Positions 1 to 6,456 of a DNA stretch of 16,413 nucleotides are shown piece after piece. The stretch is taken from the NCBI GenBank assembly GCA_023428805.1, contig JAEYWW010000169.1:1-16413 (forward strand), given 5' to 3'. Made by a program: the position numbers and the translations under genes. The notes beneath the pieces are model-generated. The model did not search any database and was not told where the DNA came from. It worked only from the letters and a program-made list of their open reading frames with translations. This stretch comes from Armatimonadota bacterium. Lineage in GTDB: Bacteria; Armatimonadota; Fimbriimonadia; Fimbriimonadales; Fimbriimonadaceae. How positions within the stretch are numbered: position 1 is the first letter of the stretch; each line of letters begins with the position of its first letter.

Positions 1-644
1 CTCTCAGGCGAGGCGAGGTGGTGGGAATCGCAGGACTGAACGGGGCGGGGCGAACCGAATTGGCCCGCATCCTGGTGGGCTTGGACAAGCCGCGACAGGG
101 TGAGGTTGCGATCAAGGGACGCCCGGACTGGCTGTCGCCTGCGGGTGCCTGGATGAAGGGCATGGGGCTGTTGAGCGAAGACCGCAAGGCCGAGGGGTTG
201 GCCCTCACGATGTCGATTCAGGACAACATTGTCCTCCCGAAACCTGGATTTTTGATCCAGCGCAAGGATGAGGCGCGGCGTGGTTCGGAACTGGTTCAGA
301 GAATGAGGATCAAATGTGCCAGCCCGCAGCAGGCCATCGGCAAATTGTCGGGCGGCAATCAGCAGAAGGCCGCCATCGCCCGCCTGCTCGACATGGAGGC
401 CGACATTTTGATTCTGGATGAGCCGACGCGGGGGATCGATGTCGGCAGCAAGGCCGAAATCTACGCCCTCATCGACGAACTCGCGCAGAAGGGATGCGCC
501 ATTTTGATGATCAGCTCGTATCTGCCCGAACTTCTCGGCGTCTGCGACCGCATCGCGGTCATGTCACGGGGGCAGCTTTTTGAACCCGTGCCTGTCTCGC
601 AGACCAATGAACATGAACTTTTGGCGAGGTGCGCAAGCGCATGA
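1..644 (+). CDS. Sugar ABC importer ATPase, C-terminal half (RbsA/MglA-like), 5' partial
   Basis: The reading frame is open from the left edge (codons in phase with position 3), so the gene begins upstream and the GTG at 18 is not its start. What remains is the second nucleotide-binding domain of a two-domain carbohydrate ABC ATPase, which energises uptake of a monosaccharide at the inner face of the membrane. Visible landmarks are the RbsA-type degenerate Walker A (GLNGAGRTEL), the signature LSGGNQQK, Walker B ILILDEPTRGID and the C-terminal ISSYLPELLGVCDRI switch region. In this family the second domain typically carries the degenerate GxxGAGRTE P-loop, so it is not a sign of decay. The stop (TGA, 642-644) overlaps the permease ATG at 641, indicating translational coupling. 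The substrate cannot be read from this fragment, and the binding protein is not in the window. Confidence 0.93.
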   Translation, partial: LRRGEVVGIAGLNGAGRTELARILVGLDKPRQGEVAIKGRPDWLSPAGAWMKGMGLLSEDRKAEGLALTMSIQDNIVLPKPGFLIQRKDEARRGSELVQRMRIKCASPQQAIGKLSGGNQQKAAIARLLDMEADILILDEPTRGIDVGSKAEIYALIDELAQKGCAILMISSYLPELLGVCDRIAVMSRGQLFEPVPVSQTNEHELLARCASA

Positions 645-1594
645 AGCGGGGTATTCAGGAGGCGGGCCTCGCGCTTGCTTTCGTGCTGATCTACGCGGCG
701 ATTTCGGTGAAGGTGCCGGAGTTTCGGACCCTGGACAACGTCGAAAATCTGGTCCGCCAATCCATCGTCGTGGGCATCGCGGCCATCGGGATGACGCTCA
801 TCATCGCGCGGGGCGCGATCGATCTTTCGGTCGGGAGCATCGTTGCGTTGATCACAGTGGTCACAGCCAAGACGATCAATGCGGCCGGGCCGGGTGCGGC
901 GGTCGCGGCGGCGATTGTCGTCGGCATCATCGCGGGCACGATCAACGGTCTGTTGACCGCGTGGCTCAAAGTAGGTGCCTTCATCGTTACTCTGGCGGGC
1001 CTGCTTGCTTACCGCGGGCTTGCAAAGGGGCTGGCGGACAACTCGACGATCAACACGTCCTCCAACTGGATCAGTTCACTAACTCAGCGGCTCGGCGACA
1101 ACCAGAAGTGGATGATCCTGCCGACAGGGGCATGGTTGATGATCGCGCTGGCGGTTGTTGTCGCCTTCATGATGTCGAGCACGGTTTTCGGTCGGCGGAT
1201 CATCGCGACAGGCTCGAATGAGAACACCGCGCAGCTCTGCGGCATTGATCCGAACCGGATGACGGTCGGGGTTTTCGCTCTGGCGGGCGCGCTGTTCGGG
1301 ATTGCGGGTTTGGTTCAATATGCACGTTTGAACACGGGCGATCCGACGGTGGCGGGAGGATTGGAGCTGACAACCATCGCGGCTGTCGTGATCGGCGGGG
1401 CGAGTTTGTCGGGTGGGTCCGGCTCGATTCTCGGCACGATCCTCGGGGTGCTGATCATGCAGACCATCGCCACGGGCAGTTCCCAAATGGGCCTCCCCAA
1501 TTGGATCCAAGAGATCATCACCGGCCTCATCATCGTCGCCGCCGTCGCTTATGACCGCTGGCGGGCGCGAAGGATGAGCGCATCGGCGGCATGA
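641..1594 (+). CDS. Sugar ABC importer permease (RbsC-like, BPD_transp_2 family)
   Basis: Inner-membrane channel subunit that partners with the upstream ATPase to import a ribose- or galactose-like sugar. It is 317 residues from ATG 641, normal for the family (about 310-340). The sequence is strongly hydrophobic with about 8-10 membrane segments. It has the family landmarks GAIDLSVGS near the N-terminal third, GRRIIATGSNENTA in the cytoplasmic coupling loop, and GLELTTIAAVVIGG followed by SLSGGSGSILGT toward the C-terminus. I prefer ATG 641 over an in-frame GTG at 629 because 641 makes the classic 4-nt ATGA overlap with the ATPase stop and has GAGG at 625-628 upstream, although the spacing is long. 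No terminator precedes the repeats that begin about 25 bp after the stop; those hairpins may serve that role (inference). Confidence 0.93.
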   Translation: MKRGIQEAGLALAFVLIYAAISVKVPEFRTLDNVENLVRQSIVVGIAAIGMTLIIARGAIDLSVGSIVALITVVTAKTINAAGPGAAVAAAIVVGIIAGTINGLLTAWLKVGAFIVTLAGLLAYRGLAKGLADNSTINTSSNWISSLTQRLGDNQKWMILPTGAWLMIALAVVVAFMMSSTVFGRRIIATGSNENTAQLCGIDPNRMTVGVFALAGALFGIAGLVQYARLNTGDPTVAGGLELTTIAAVVIGGASLSGGSGSILGTILGVLIMQTIATGSSQMGLPNWIQEIITGLIIVAAVAYDRWRARRMSASAA

Positions 1595-1620
1595 GTTGCT
1601 CTAATGTGATATGAGATTTC

Positions 1621-1827
1621 GCCCCTACAGGGCTTGCCTGTGACCAAAAACCGACTCCCTACCAGGGCTGCCGCCCTTCGCTACGGGATTCCAGCCCTTC
1701 GGGCTTGGGGGCAAATAGCGGTAGCCCCGAAGGGGCAATATCCCAGAGCGAAGGGCGAAGCCCTGGGGAAAGTGCCCGCAGTCATGAATGAGCCCTGAAA
1801 GGGCGGCACTTTAAAGCGTGAAGTCAC
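1621..1827. repeat. Composite palindromic repeat unit L1 (left array)
   Basis: First of two tandem units left of the transposase, offset by 207-211 bp. In order it contains a small hairpin GCCCcTACAGGGC (1621-1633); an outer arm CCAGGGCTGCCGCCCTTCGCT; an inner hairpin AGCCCTTCGGGCT; a second inner hairpin GCCCCGAAGGGGC; the complementary outer arm AGCGAAGGGCGAAGCCCTGG (1747-1766); and a hairpin GCCCTGAAAGGGC near 1792-1804. The outer arms pair over about 100 bp, giving a cloverleaf or cruciform shape. There is no coding content: open frames here are by-products of GC-rich palindromes. Confidence 0.88.
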
Positions 1828-2028
1828 GCCCTTACAGGGCTTGCCTGTGACCAAAAACCGGCTCCCGGACCAGGGCTGCCGCCCTTCGCTATGGGATTCC
1901 AGCCCTTCGGGCTTGGGTGAGGCGGCTTGTATTAGCCCCGAAGGGGCCACATCACTGAGCGAAGTGCGAAGCCCTGGAGAAAGTGCCCGCAGTCTTGTAT
2001 GAGCCCTGAAGGGGCGGCACTTTCAAGC
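1828..2028. repeat. Composite palindromic repeat unit L2 (left array)
   Basis: Second copy of the left unit, in direct orientation to L1 and highly similar. The string TTGCCTGTGACCAAAAACCG occurs at 1634 and again at 1841. It has the same order of elements: GCCCTTACAGGGC, outer arm, AGCCCTTCGGGCT, GCCCCGAAGGGGC, outer arm, and a GCCCTGAAGGGGC variant. The right outer arm carries a substitution (AGCGAAGTGCGAAGCCCTGG). It ends about 33 bp before the transposase start codon, so its hairpins lie in or next to the transposase leader. Confidence 0.86.
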
Positions 2029-2061
2029 TGTGCTGATTCCTTTAGAGATATAACCCTTTCC

Positions 2062-2505
2062 ATGCCTCAATCTCTGGCTGGCGTTTACCTTCATATAGTC
2101 TTCTCAACCAAGAACCGCGCGGCTCTGATTGCGGAAGATGTGCAGCCGCACCTTCACCGCTACCTAGGCGGCATTGCGAACAATCTCAATTGCCCGATTA
2201 TCCGGGTAGGTGGCACGACGGATCATGTCCATATTCTCGTTCGTTTTGGCCGCACGATCACCATCGCTGACCTTGTGATGAAATTGAAGTCGAGTTCATC
2301 GGCTTGGATGAAATCTCATTGCCAATCCTTCACCTGGCAAAGCGGCTATGGAGTTTTCTCCTTTGGCGAAGAGCGCTTGTCTGAGCTGATTTCGTACGTT
2401 GAGAATCAGGCCGAGCACCATCGAACCGTAACATTCCAGGAGGAGTTTCTCGGGTTGCTCAAGGAATACGATCTCGCCCATGATGAGCGATATTTGTGGG
2501 ATTAG
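2062..2505 (+). CDS. IS200/IS605-like Y1 transposase (REP-associated, RAYT-like)
   Basis: Single-strand DNA nicking and joining enzyme of the HUH superfamily (Y1_Tnp fold). It is 147 residues, a typical length. The metal-binding HUH motif is HVH at residues 55-57 (context TTDHVHIL). The likely catalytic tyrosine is Y112 in SYVENQAEHH, and the family-typical WQSGYGVFSF precedes it. An in-frame upstream start at 1999 lies inside repeat L2, so ATG 2062, whose product begins MPQSLAGVYLHIVFSTKNR, is preferred. No clear Shine-Dalgarno is seen. The gene is enclosed by palindromic arrays on both sides, with no accessory TnpB. The arrangement is that of REP-associated tyrosine transposases, which act on REP hairpins rather than moving a classical IS. 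The key residues are intact, so it may be active. Confidence 0.9.
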   Translation: MPQSLAGVYLHIVFSTKNRAALIAEDVQPHLHRYLGGIANNLNCPIIRVGGTTDHVHILVRFGRTITIADLVMKLKSSSSAWMKSHCQSFTWQSGYGVFSFGEERLSELISYVENQAEHHRTVTFQEEFLGLLKEYDLAHDERYLWD

Positions 2506-2520
2506 GCCGTGATGGAAGAT

Positions 2521-2580
2521 TGACGCCTGGTGACACATGCAGCCGCGAAGGGCGTCAGCCCGGAAAGATAGACGCCAAGT
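2521..2580. repeat. Partial palindromic repeat unit R0 (right array)
   Basis: A truncated terminal part of the right-hand unit, directly after the transposase stop. GCGAAGGGCGTCA at 2545 and the following GACGCCAAGTGACA match the end of unit R1 (GCGAAGGGCGTCA at 2759, then GGCGCCAAGTGACA), an offset of 214 bp. Only the 3' arm is present, as expected if the transposase gene interrupts the array. Confidence 0.75.
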
Positions 2581-2795
2581 GACACGGCCAGCCCCAATGG
2601 GGCGTGATGATGACGTGCGGGACATTGGTTGCGCCCTTACAGGGCTGTTGGTTTCCTTCGTTTCATTTTCCAGGGCTACGCCCTTCGCTGTGTGATGCCG
2701 CCCCTTCGGGGCTTCCGATAGATTCATGCTCCAAGCCCGAAGGGCTGACAACCTCTCAGCGAAGGGCGTCAACCCTGGAAGGATTGGCGCCAAGT
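2581..2795. repeat. Composite palindromic repeat unit R1 (right array)
   Basis: Full right-array unit, offset 215 bp from R2 (GATGATGACGTGCGGGACAT at 2606 and 2821). Its elements run GCCCCAATGGGGC, GCCCTTACAGGGC, outer arm CCAGGGCTACGCCCTTCGCT, GCCCCTTCGGGGC, AGCCCGAAGGGCT, outer arm AGCGAAGGGCGTCAACCCTGG. The order of the two inner hairpins is reversed relative to L1/L2, so this unit corresponds to the reverse complement of the left units. Confidence 0.85.
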
Positions 2796-2946
2796 GACAG
2801 GGCCAGCCCCAACGGGGCGCGATGATGACGTGCGGGACATTGGTTGCGCCCTTACAGGGCCCTTTGCTCCCTTCGTTTTCTTTTCCAGTTCTTTTCCAGG
2901 GCTTCGCCCTTCGCTGTGTGCTTGCCGCCCCTTCGGGGCAGAGACT
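2796..2946. repeat. Truncated palindromic repeat unit R2 (right array)
   Basis: Third right-hand copy, cut off after the inner hairpin GCCCCTTCGGGGC (2927-2939), only 13 bp before the stop codon of the convergent metallophosphoesterase gene (2953). Its outer arm CCAGGGCTTCGCCCTTCGCT (2896-2915) is the exact reverse complement, 20 of 20 bases, of the L1 arm at 1747-1766. It may double as a terminator for the phosphoesterase transcript (inference). Confidence 0.82.
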
Positions 2947-2952
2947 TGTGCC

Positions 2953-4506
2953 CTACTCGATCCGAATGCCCCGGGTTGCGTAATACACCTGGCCGAACAT
3001 ATCGGTCGTGCGGATGTGCACCGGAATCGTGCCTCGGGATGACGGCCTTGGCAATTTGGCGGCCCAGAGGTGGGGGGATTCGATGGCGCCGGGGAGGGGG
3101 CGGAAGGGGGCTTTGAGGTCGTTGTCCCGCTCTGCGATCTTCGCGTACTGCGGGTCGGCGCGCATCACCTTGTCCTGCTTGATCCATTCGCCGTCGTTGC
3201 CGAACTTCATCTCGACGACCGACTTCTCGTTGCCGCCGAAGACGTTCACCACGATCTCGGTGCCCTCGGCCTCGTAACGCTTGAGCAGATCGGGGGCATA
3301 GATGTTCATCTGGTGCGAGGCGGGTGAGCCTGCCGCGCGGAATTCGATGCTGTATTGGTTGCCGTCGAAGGTGAAGACAGAAAATCCGTTCGGCGCGCCG
3401 TCGCGCATGGTGGCAATCGGAACGCCTCGATCATCCGCCCGTCCCTGCCACCAGGAACCGCAGGTTGTCACGTTGATGACGTGGTGGTGCGGCTTCTTGA
3501 GGTGCTTGCTCTCCAGGAATTTGTGCTCCTGGTAGTGGGTGTGGGCGGAGACGCTGAGGCAGTAGGGTCGGTCGCCGATCACCTTGAACATCTCCTCCTT
3601 GTCCTCGGTGTCCTGGAAGGGGATGTGCATCATCATGACCACAAGCTGGTCGGATGGCACGAGCGCGAGGTCCTTCTTGAGCCAGGCGATCTGCTCCTCG
3701 CCGAAACGTCCCTTGTAGGAGCCGCGGTTGGTCTGCGGGTTCTGGTACCAGAACACATTGTCGAGCACCACGAAGTGCGTCGGGCCGTGGTCGAAGCTGT
3801 AGTAGTTGGGGCCGAACAGACGCTCGAACGTCTCGTCGCTCAGCTTGTCGTCGGGAATGTCCTTGTTGATGTCGTGATTGCCGAGAACGTTGTACCAGGG
3901 CATCCCGAGCAGGGCGATGGCGCGGATATAGGGGTCGAAGACGCTGAGGTCATCGAACACCAAATCGCCGAGCGTGACCCCGAAGGAATACTTCTCCTTC
4001 TTCGCCTCTTCGATCAGCGGCTCGATGATGTCGCGCTTGAGATAGTCCACTTCGACTGCGTTGCGTGGCTGGGTGTCGCCGAAGAAGAGGGCTCGGAACC
4101 ATGTGGTCTCCTCGCGGCGATGGAGCGGGAAGTTGATGAACTCCGGAAGCGGACCGGTCGGCTCGACGCCGGGAGTTTTGAGCGATGGGGGCGATCCGTT
4201 CGGCTTGTGGATGTAGTGAAACTGCGGAAGGTTGAACTCATTGAGCGGAGTCATCCAGTTGCGCGGCTTCACCAAAAAAAAGATGGTGTCGTCGGTGCCC
4301 TTCAGAGTCCAGAACCCGGATTTGTCGGTCTTGGTGAATTCGTGCTGATTGCTGACCTTGACATCCGCGATCCCGGGTTCGCCGCTGTCCCGGACGCCAT
4401 TGCGGTTCAAATCCTCGAAGACATAACCTTTGGCCTGAACCTGCGCCGAAGCGCCGACGGGGAACGCAAAGAGAGCGCACAAAACGAGACTGCCTGCCCA
4501 ACGCAT
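2953..4506 (-). CDS. Secreted calcineurin-like metallophosphoesterase
   Basis: Exported metal-dependent phosphoesterase, 517 residues; substrate unknown. Residues 1-21 form a signal peptide with a likely cut after ASA. Residues about 26-80 are an SdrD-B/carboxypeptidase-like beta domain (GYVFEDLNRNGVRDSGEPG). Residues about 138-345 are the dinuclear-metal phosphoesterase core: GDTQ (143-146), GDLVFD (180-185), GNHD (209-212), MHIPF (293-297) and SAHTH (320-324). A C-terminal beta domain follows (about 395-517), matching the Metallophos_N / Metallophos / Metallophos_C layout. The first motif has Gln where DxH is usual; I believe GDxQ occurs in this subfamily, but I could not check. ATG 4506 is chosen because it begins the signal peptide; the open frame to 4929 lies antisense to the DAHP synthase gene. 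The start is 23 bp after that gene's stop, so it is probably co-transcribed. Confidence 0.9.
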   Translation of the reverse strand: MRWAGSLVLCALFAFPVGASAQVQAKGYVFEDLNRNGVRDSGEPGIADVKVSNQHEFTKTDKSGFWTLKGTDDTIFFLVKPRNWMTPLNEFNLPQFHYIHKPNGSPPSLKTPGVEPTGPLPEFINFPLHRREETTWFRALFFGDTQPRNAVEVDYLKRDIIEPLIEEAKKEKYSFGVTLGDLVFDDLSVFDPYIRAIALLGMPWYNVLGNHDINKDIPDDKLSDETFERLFGPNYYSFDHGPTHFVVLDNVFWYQNPQTNRGSYKGRFGEEQIAWLKKDLALVPSDQLVVMMMHIPFQDTEDKEEMFKVIGDRPYCLSVSAHTHYQEHKFLESKHLKKPHHHVINVTTCGSWWQGRADDRGVPIATMRDGAPNGFSVFTFDGNQYSIEFRAAGSPASHQMNIYAPDLLKRYEAEGTEIVVNVFGGNEKSVVEMKFGNDGEWIKQDKVMRADPQYAKIAERDNDLKAPFRPLPGAIESPHLWAAKLPRPSSRGTIPVHIRTTDMFGQVYYATRGIRIE

Positions 4507-4529
4507 GAGCAGACGATACCTGTGCGGCG

Positions 4530-5615
4530 TTAAGAGAGCTTCAATTTCAGGGGCTTGCCCGATCTCTTCTTGACCGATTCCGAGAGCATGGCGAGGATGT
4601 CCTCGGTCTCTTCGATGCCAATGCAGGAGTCGGTGATGCTGATTCCGTACTGCAGCTCCTGGCCCGGGATGAAGTCCTGACGGCCCGGGTGGAGATTGCT
4701 TTCCAGCATGACGCCGAAAACCGCCTTGTCCCCGTCGGAAATCAGTTCGCAGACCAGTTCGGCGACGCCGCGTTGTTTGGTGTGATCTTTCCCGCTGTTG
4801 CCGTGGCTGCAGTCCACCATGAGGCGGGGCGGCAGGCCGAGGGTTTCGAGTTGTTCCGAGACTTGGTGGACCGTTTCCGCGTCGTAGTTCGGCCCGGTTT
4901 CCGACCCGCCCCGAAGAATGACGTGGCACGAGTCGTTGCCCGTGGTCTGGAGGATCGCGCTGTTGCCCTGCTTGGTGACCGAAGGGAACCAGTGGCTCAG
5001 GGCGGCGGCTCTCACGGCGTCAATCGCCGATTGGGTCTGTCCGGCAGTCGAATTTTTGAATCCGACCGGCATCGAACAACCCGATGCGAACTCGCGGTGA
5101 ATCTGGCTTTCGCTGGTCCGCGCTCCAATCGCGACCCACGAGACGAAATCCGCGATGTATTGCGGCAGGATGTTGTCGAGAAATTCGCAGGCGACGGGCA
5201 TCCCCAGCCCGGTCAGGTCGGCGAGAAGCTGGCGGGCGACGCGGAGGCCCTTGTTGATCTGATAAGTCTCGTTCAGATCGGGGTCGTTCATCAAGCCCTT
5301 CCATCCGCCGACGGTGCGCGGCTTCTCGAAGTAGGTCCGCATGATGACGATCAGTTCGGGGTGGCGATCCGCCATCTCCTTGAGTCGCTGGCCGTATTCA
5401 ACCGCCGCCCTGGGATCGTGAATGCTGCAGGGACCCGCGATGACAACGAGGCGGTTGTCCGCACCGTGAAGCACAGATGAAACGTCGCGGCGGACGCTGG
5501 AAACGAGATCCTGAGCCTCGGGGGTGACGGGAATCTCCTCGATCAGGATCGCGGGCGCGATGAGCGCGCGCACGTCGCGGATGCGGAGGTCGTCAGTCAG
5601 GAAATTCTTGGGCAT
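4530..5615 (-). CDS. aroG: 3-deoxy-7-phosphoheptulonate (DAHP) synthase, type I
   Basis: Condenses phosphoenolpyruvate and erythrose 4-phosphate to DAHP, the committed step of the shikimate pathway, in the cytoplasm. It is 361 residues, the size of E. coli AroF/G/H. Metal and substrate residues can be traced: Cys63 in AGPCSIHD, Arg93 and Lys98 in MRTYFEKPRT, LRGG (234-237), His271 in DCSHGNSGKDH, Glu305 in MLESNLHPG and Asp329 in SITDSCIG. The N-terminal 30 residues (DLRIRDVRALIAPAILIEEIP) match the AroFGH-type regulatory arm, so feedback inhibition by an aromatic amino acid is likely; which one cannot be told. The normally strong FKNGTDG reads FKNSTAG here. It is the middle gene of a minus-strand trio, 57 bp after the Pcp-like gene. 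The symbol is used for the family, not the isozyme. Confidence 0.95.
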   Translation of the reverse strand: MPKNFLTDDLRIRDVRALIAPAILIEEIPVTPEAQDLVSSVRRDVSSVLHGADNRLVVIAGPCSIHDPRAAVEYGQRLKEMADRHPELIVIMRTYFEKPRTVGGWKGLMNDPDLNETYQINKGLRVARQLLADLTGLGMPVACEFLDNILPQYIADFVSWVAIGARTSESQIHREFASGCSMPVGFKNSTAGQTQSAIDAVRAAALSHWFPSVTKQGNSAILQTTGNDSCHVILRGGSETGPNYDAETVHQVSEQLETLGLPPRLMVDCSHGNSGKDHTKQRGVAELVCELISDGDKAVFGVMLESNLHPGRQDFIPGQELQYGISITDSCIGIEETEDILAMLSESVKKRSGKPLKLKLS

Positions 5616-5672
5616 GGCGGTCGGCCTTGGATTCCGAACGCGGCTTTGCGCGGAGGCTCTTGCCCTTTGATT

Positions 5673-6200
5673 CTACAACGCCGCGATGAGTTCACTCAGG
5701 GCCTGGATTTGGGCGGCCTCGACCATTGTGCTGAAAGGGGGCACGTGGACGAACCCGACTCGTAGGTTCGGAAACTGTTCCAGAGCGCGATAGGAGAGGT
5801 AGTTGCAGAGATAGTCGCCCGCATCCACGCTCGTTGCCCATGCCTGTCCGGGAGCCATAAGAGCTCCGTCATGCCAGAGGGTCGCGCCGATCTGCTGGGG
5901 GCCGCGCGGGTTGATCGGCATGGGCCCGGCGACGACTCCCGATGCGTCCGGCGTTCGTCCGATCAGATTCCTTGCGGTGGTTTCCAGGAGAATCGTCTCC
6001 GCTTTCGCGCTCACGCCGAGCATCAGGAGAGTGGAAATTCCAGCGGGGAGGGGGAAAGTGACGAATGTTTCGGCGTCGGCATACGTGACTGGCAGGATTG
6101 TGTGATGAGGGGAAAGCTGCGGCGCCAGGATCGAAGTGGGATTGACATCGAACTGACCGAAAGAGCCGAATCCGGTGACGAAAAGCTGGGCGCGATCCAC
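5673..6200 (-). CDS. Pyroglutamyl-peptidase I-like protein (peptidase C15)
   Basis: Cytosolic cysteine peptidase family that removes N-terminal pyroglutamate from peptides. It is 175 residues, shorter than the usual 200-220. The N-terminus LFVTGFGSFGQFDVNPT matches the family's VTGFxPFGxxxxNP. The catalytic triad can be placed as Glu73 (LLETTARN), Cys132 (DAGDYLCNYLSY) and His152 (GFVHVPPF). The usual C-terminal helix is shortened. The start is GTG 6200: an in-frame TAG at 6210-6212 excludes any upstream start, and GAGG lies just before it. A minus-strand TAGAAT at 6207-6212 could be a -10 element giving a nearly leaderless transcript (weak). It heads a minus-strand group with DAHP synthase and the phosphoesterase. 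Activity is likely but unproven, given the short length. Confidence 0.85.
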   Translation of the reverse strand: MDRAQLFVTGFGSFGQFDVNPTSILAPQLSPHHTILPVTYADAETFVTFPLPAGISTLLMLGVSAKAETILLETTARNLIGRTPDASGVVAGPMPINPRGPQQIGATLWHDGALMAPGQAWATSVDAGDYLCNYLSYRALEQFPNLRVGFVHVPPFSTMVEAAQIQALSELIAAL

Positions 6201-6363
6201 CGCCTCATTCTACGCAGGTCCCAGCCGCGTTGAGAGTCGGACGGGCTACACTCGGAGGACAATGAAGCCCATCGCTCCGCGTTTCCGCTGAGCAGGCGCC
6301 CCCCCTTGCGGCGTCTGCGCTGACGGTTCCACCCGTCCCCCTTTGCAGAGTCGCCGCCCCTTG

Positions 6364-6373
6364 ATGAATTCAT
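6364..6373. promoter_or_regulatory. Palindromic operator candidate upstream of the MFS gene
   Basis: ATGAATTCAT is a perfect 10-bp palindrome, flanked by TTG on the left and TCAA on the right to give the near-symmetric TTGATGAATTCATTCAA (6361-6377). It lies 84 bp before the MFS start, in the 256-bp divergent gap between the Pcp-like and MFS genes. A repressor binding site for an efflux gene is plausible, but no regulator gene is nearby. The rest of this gap holds a weak hairpin (6322-6337) and no other gene I can support. Confidence 0.25.
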
Positions 6374-6456
6374 TCAAGGCGATTCTCCCGATAAGACCGA
6401 AAACGCCGATGCTTCGCGTGCTCGGCATGACGTTATAAAACAAGGAGAAAATTTTA

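Noticed and set aside
1621..2946. CRISPR array
   Set aside because: The repeat period is about 210 bp, the units are composite hairpins and no spacers or cas genes occur.
2604..3116. Several short open frames on both strands in the right repeat array
   Set aside because: They are composed of repeated palindromes, repeat themselves between units and have no protein-like features.
3355..4533. 392-codon plus-strand open frame opposite the phosphoesterase
   Set aside because: Val/Glu/Leu-rich shadow frame of a well-supported minus-strand gene with all its catalytic motifs.
4507..4929. N-terminal extension of the metallophosphoesterase frame up to 4929
   Set aside because: It lies antisense over the DAHP synthase coding region, is Arg/Pro/His-rich, and would bury an obvious signal peptide starting at 4506.
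6262..6291. Nine-codon leader peptide MKPIAPRFR preceded by GGAGGA
   Set aside because: Shine-Dalgarno spacing is only 3 nt, there is no regulatory codon run and no attenuator structure follows; chance is likely.
6434..6439. TATAAA as the MFS -10 box
   Set aside because: A start site from it would fall within the AAGGAG ribosome site, removing the Shine-Dalgarno from the transcript, and no -35 is visible.
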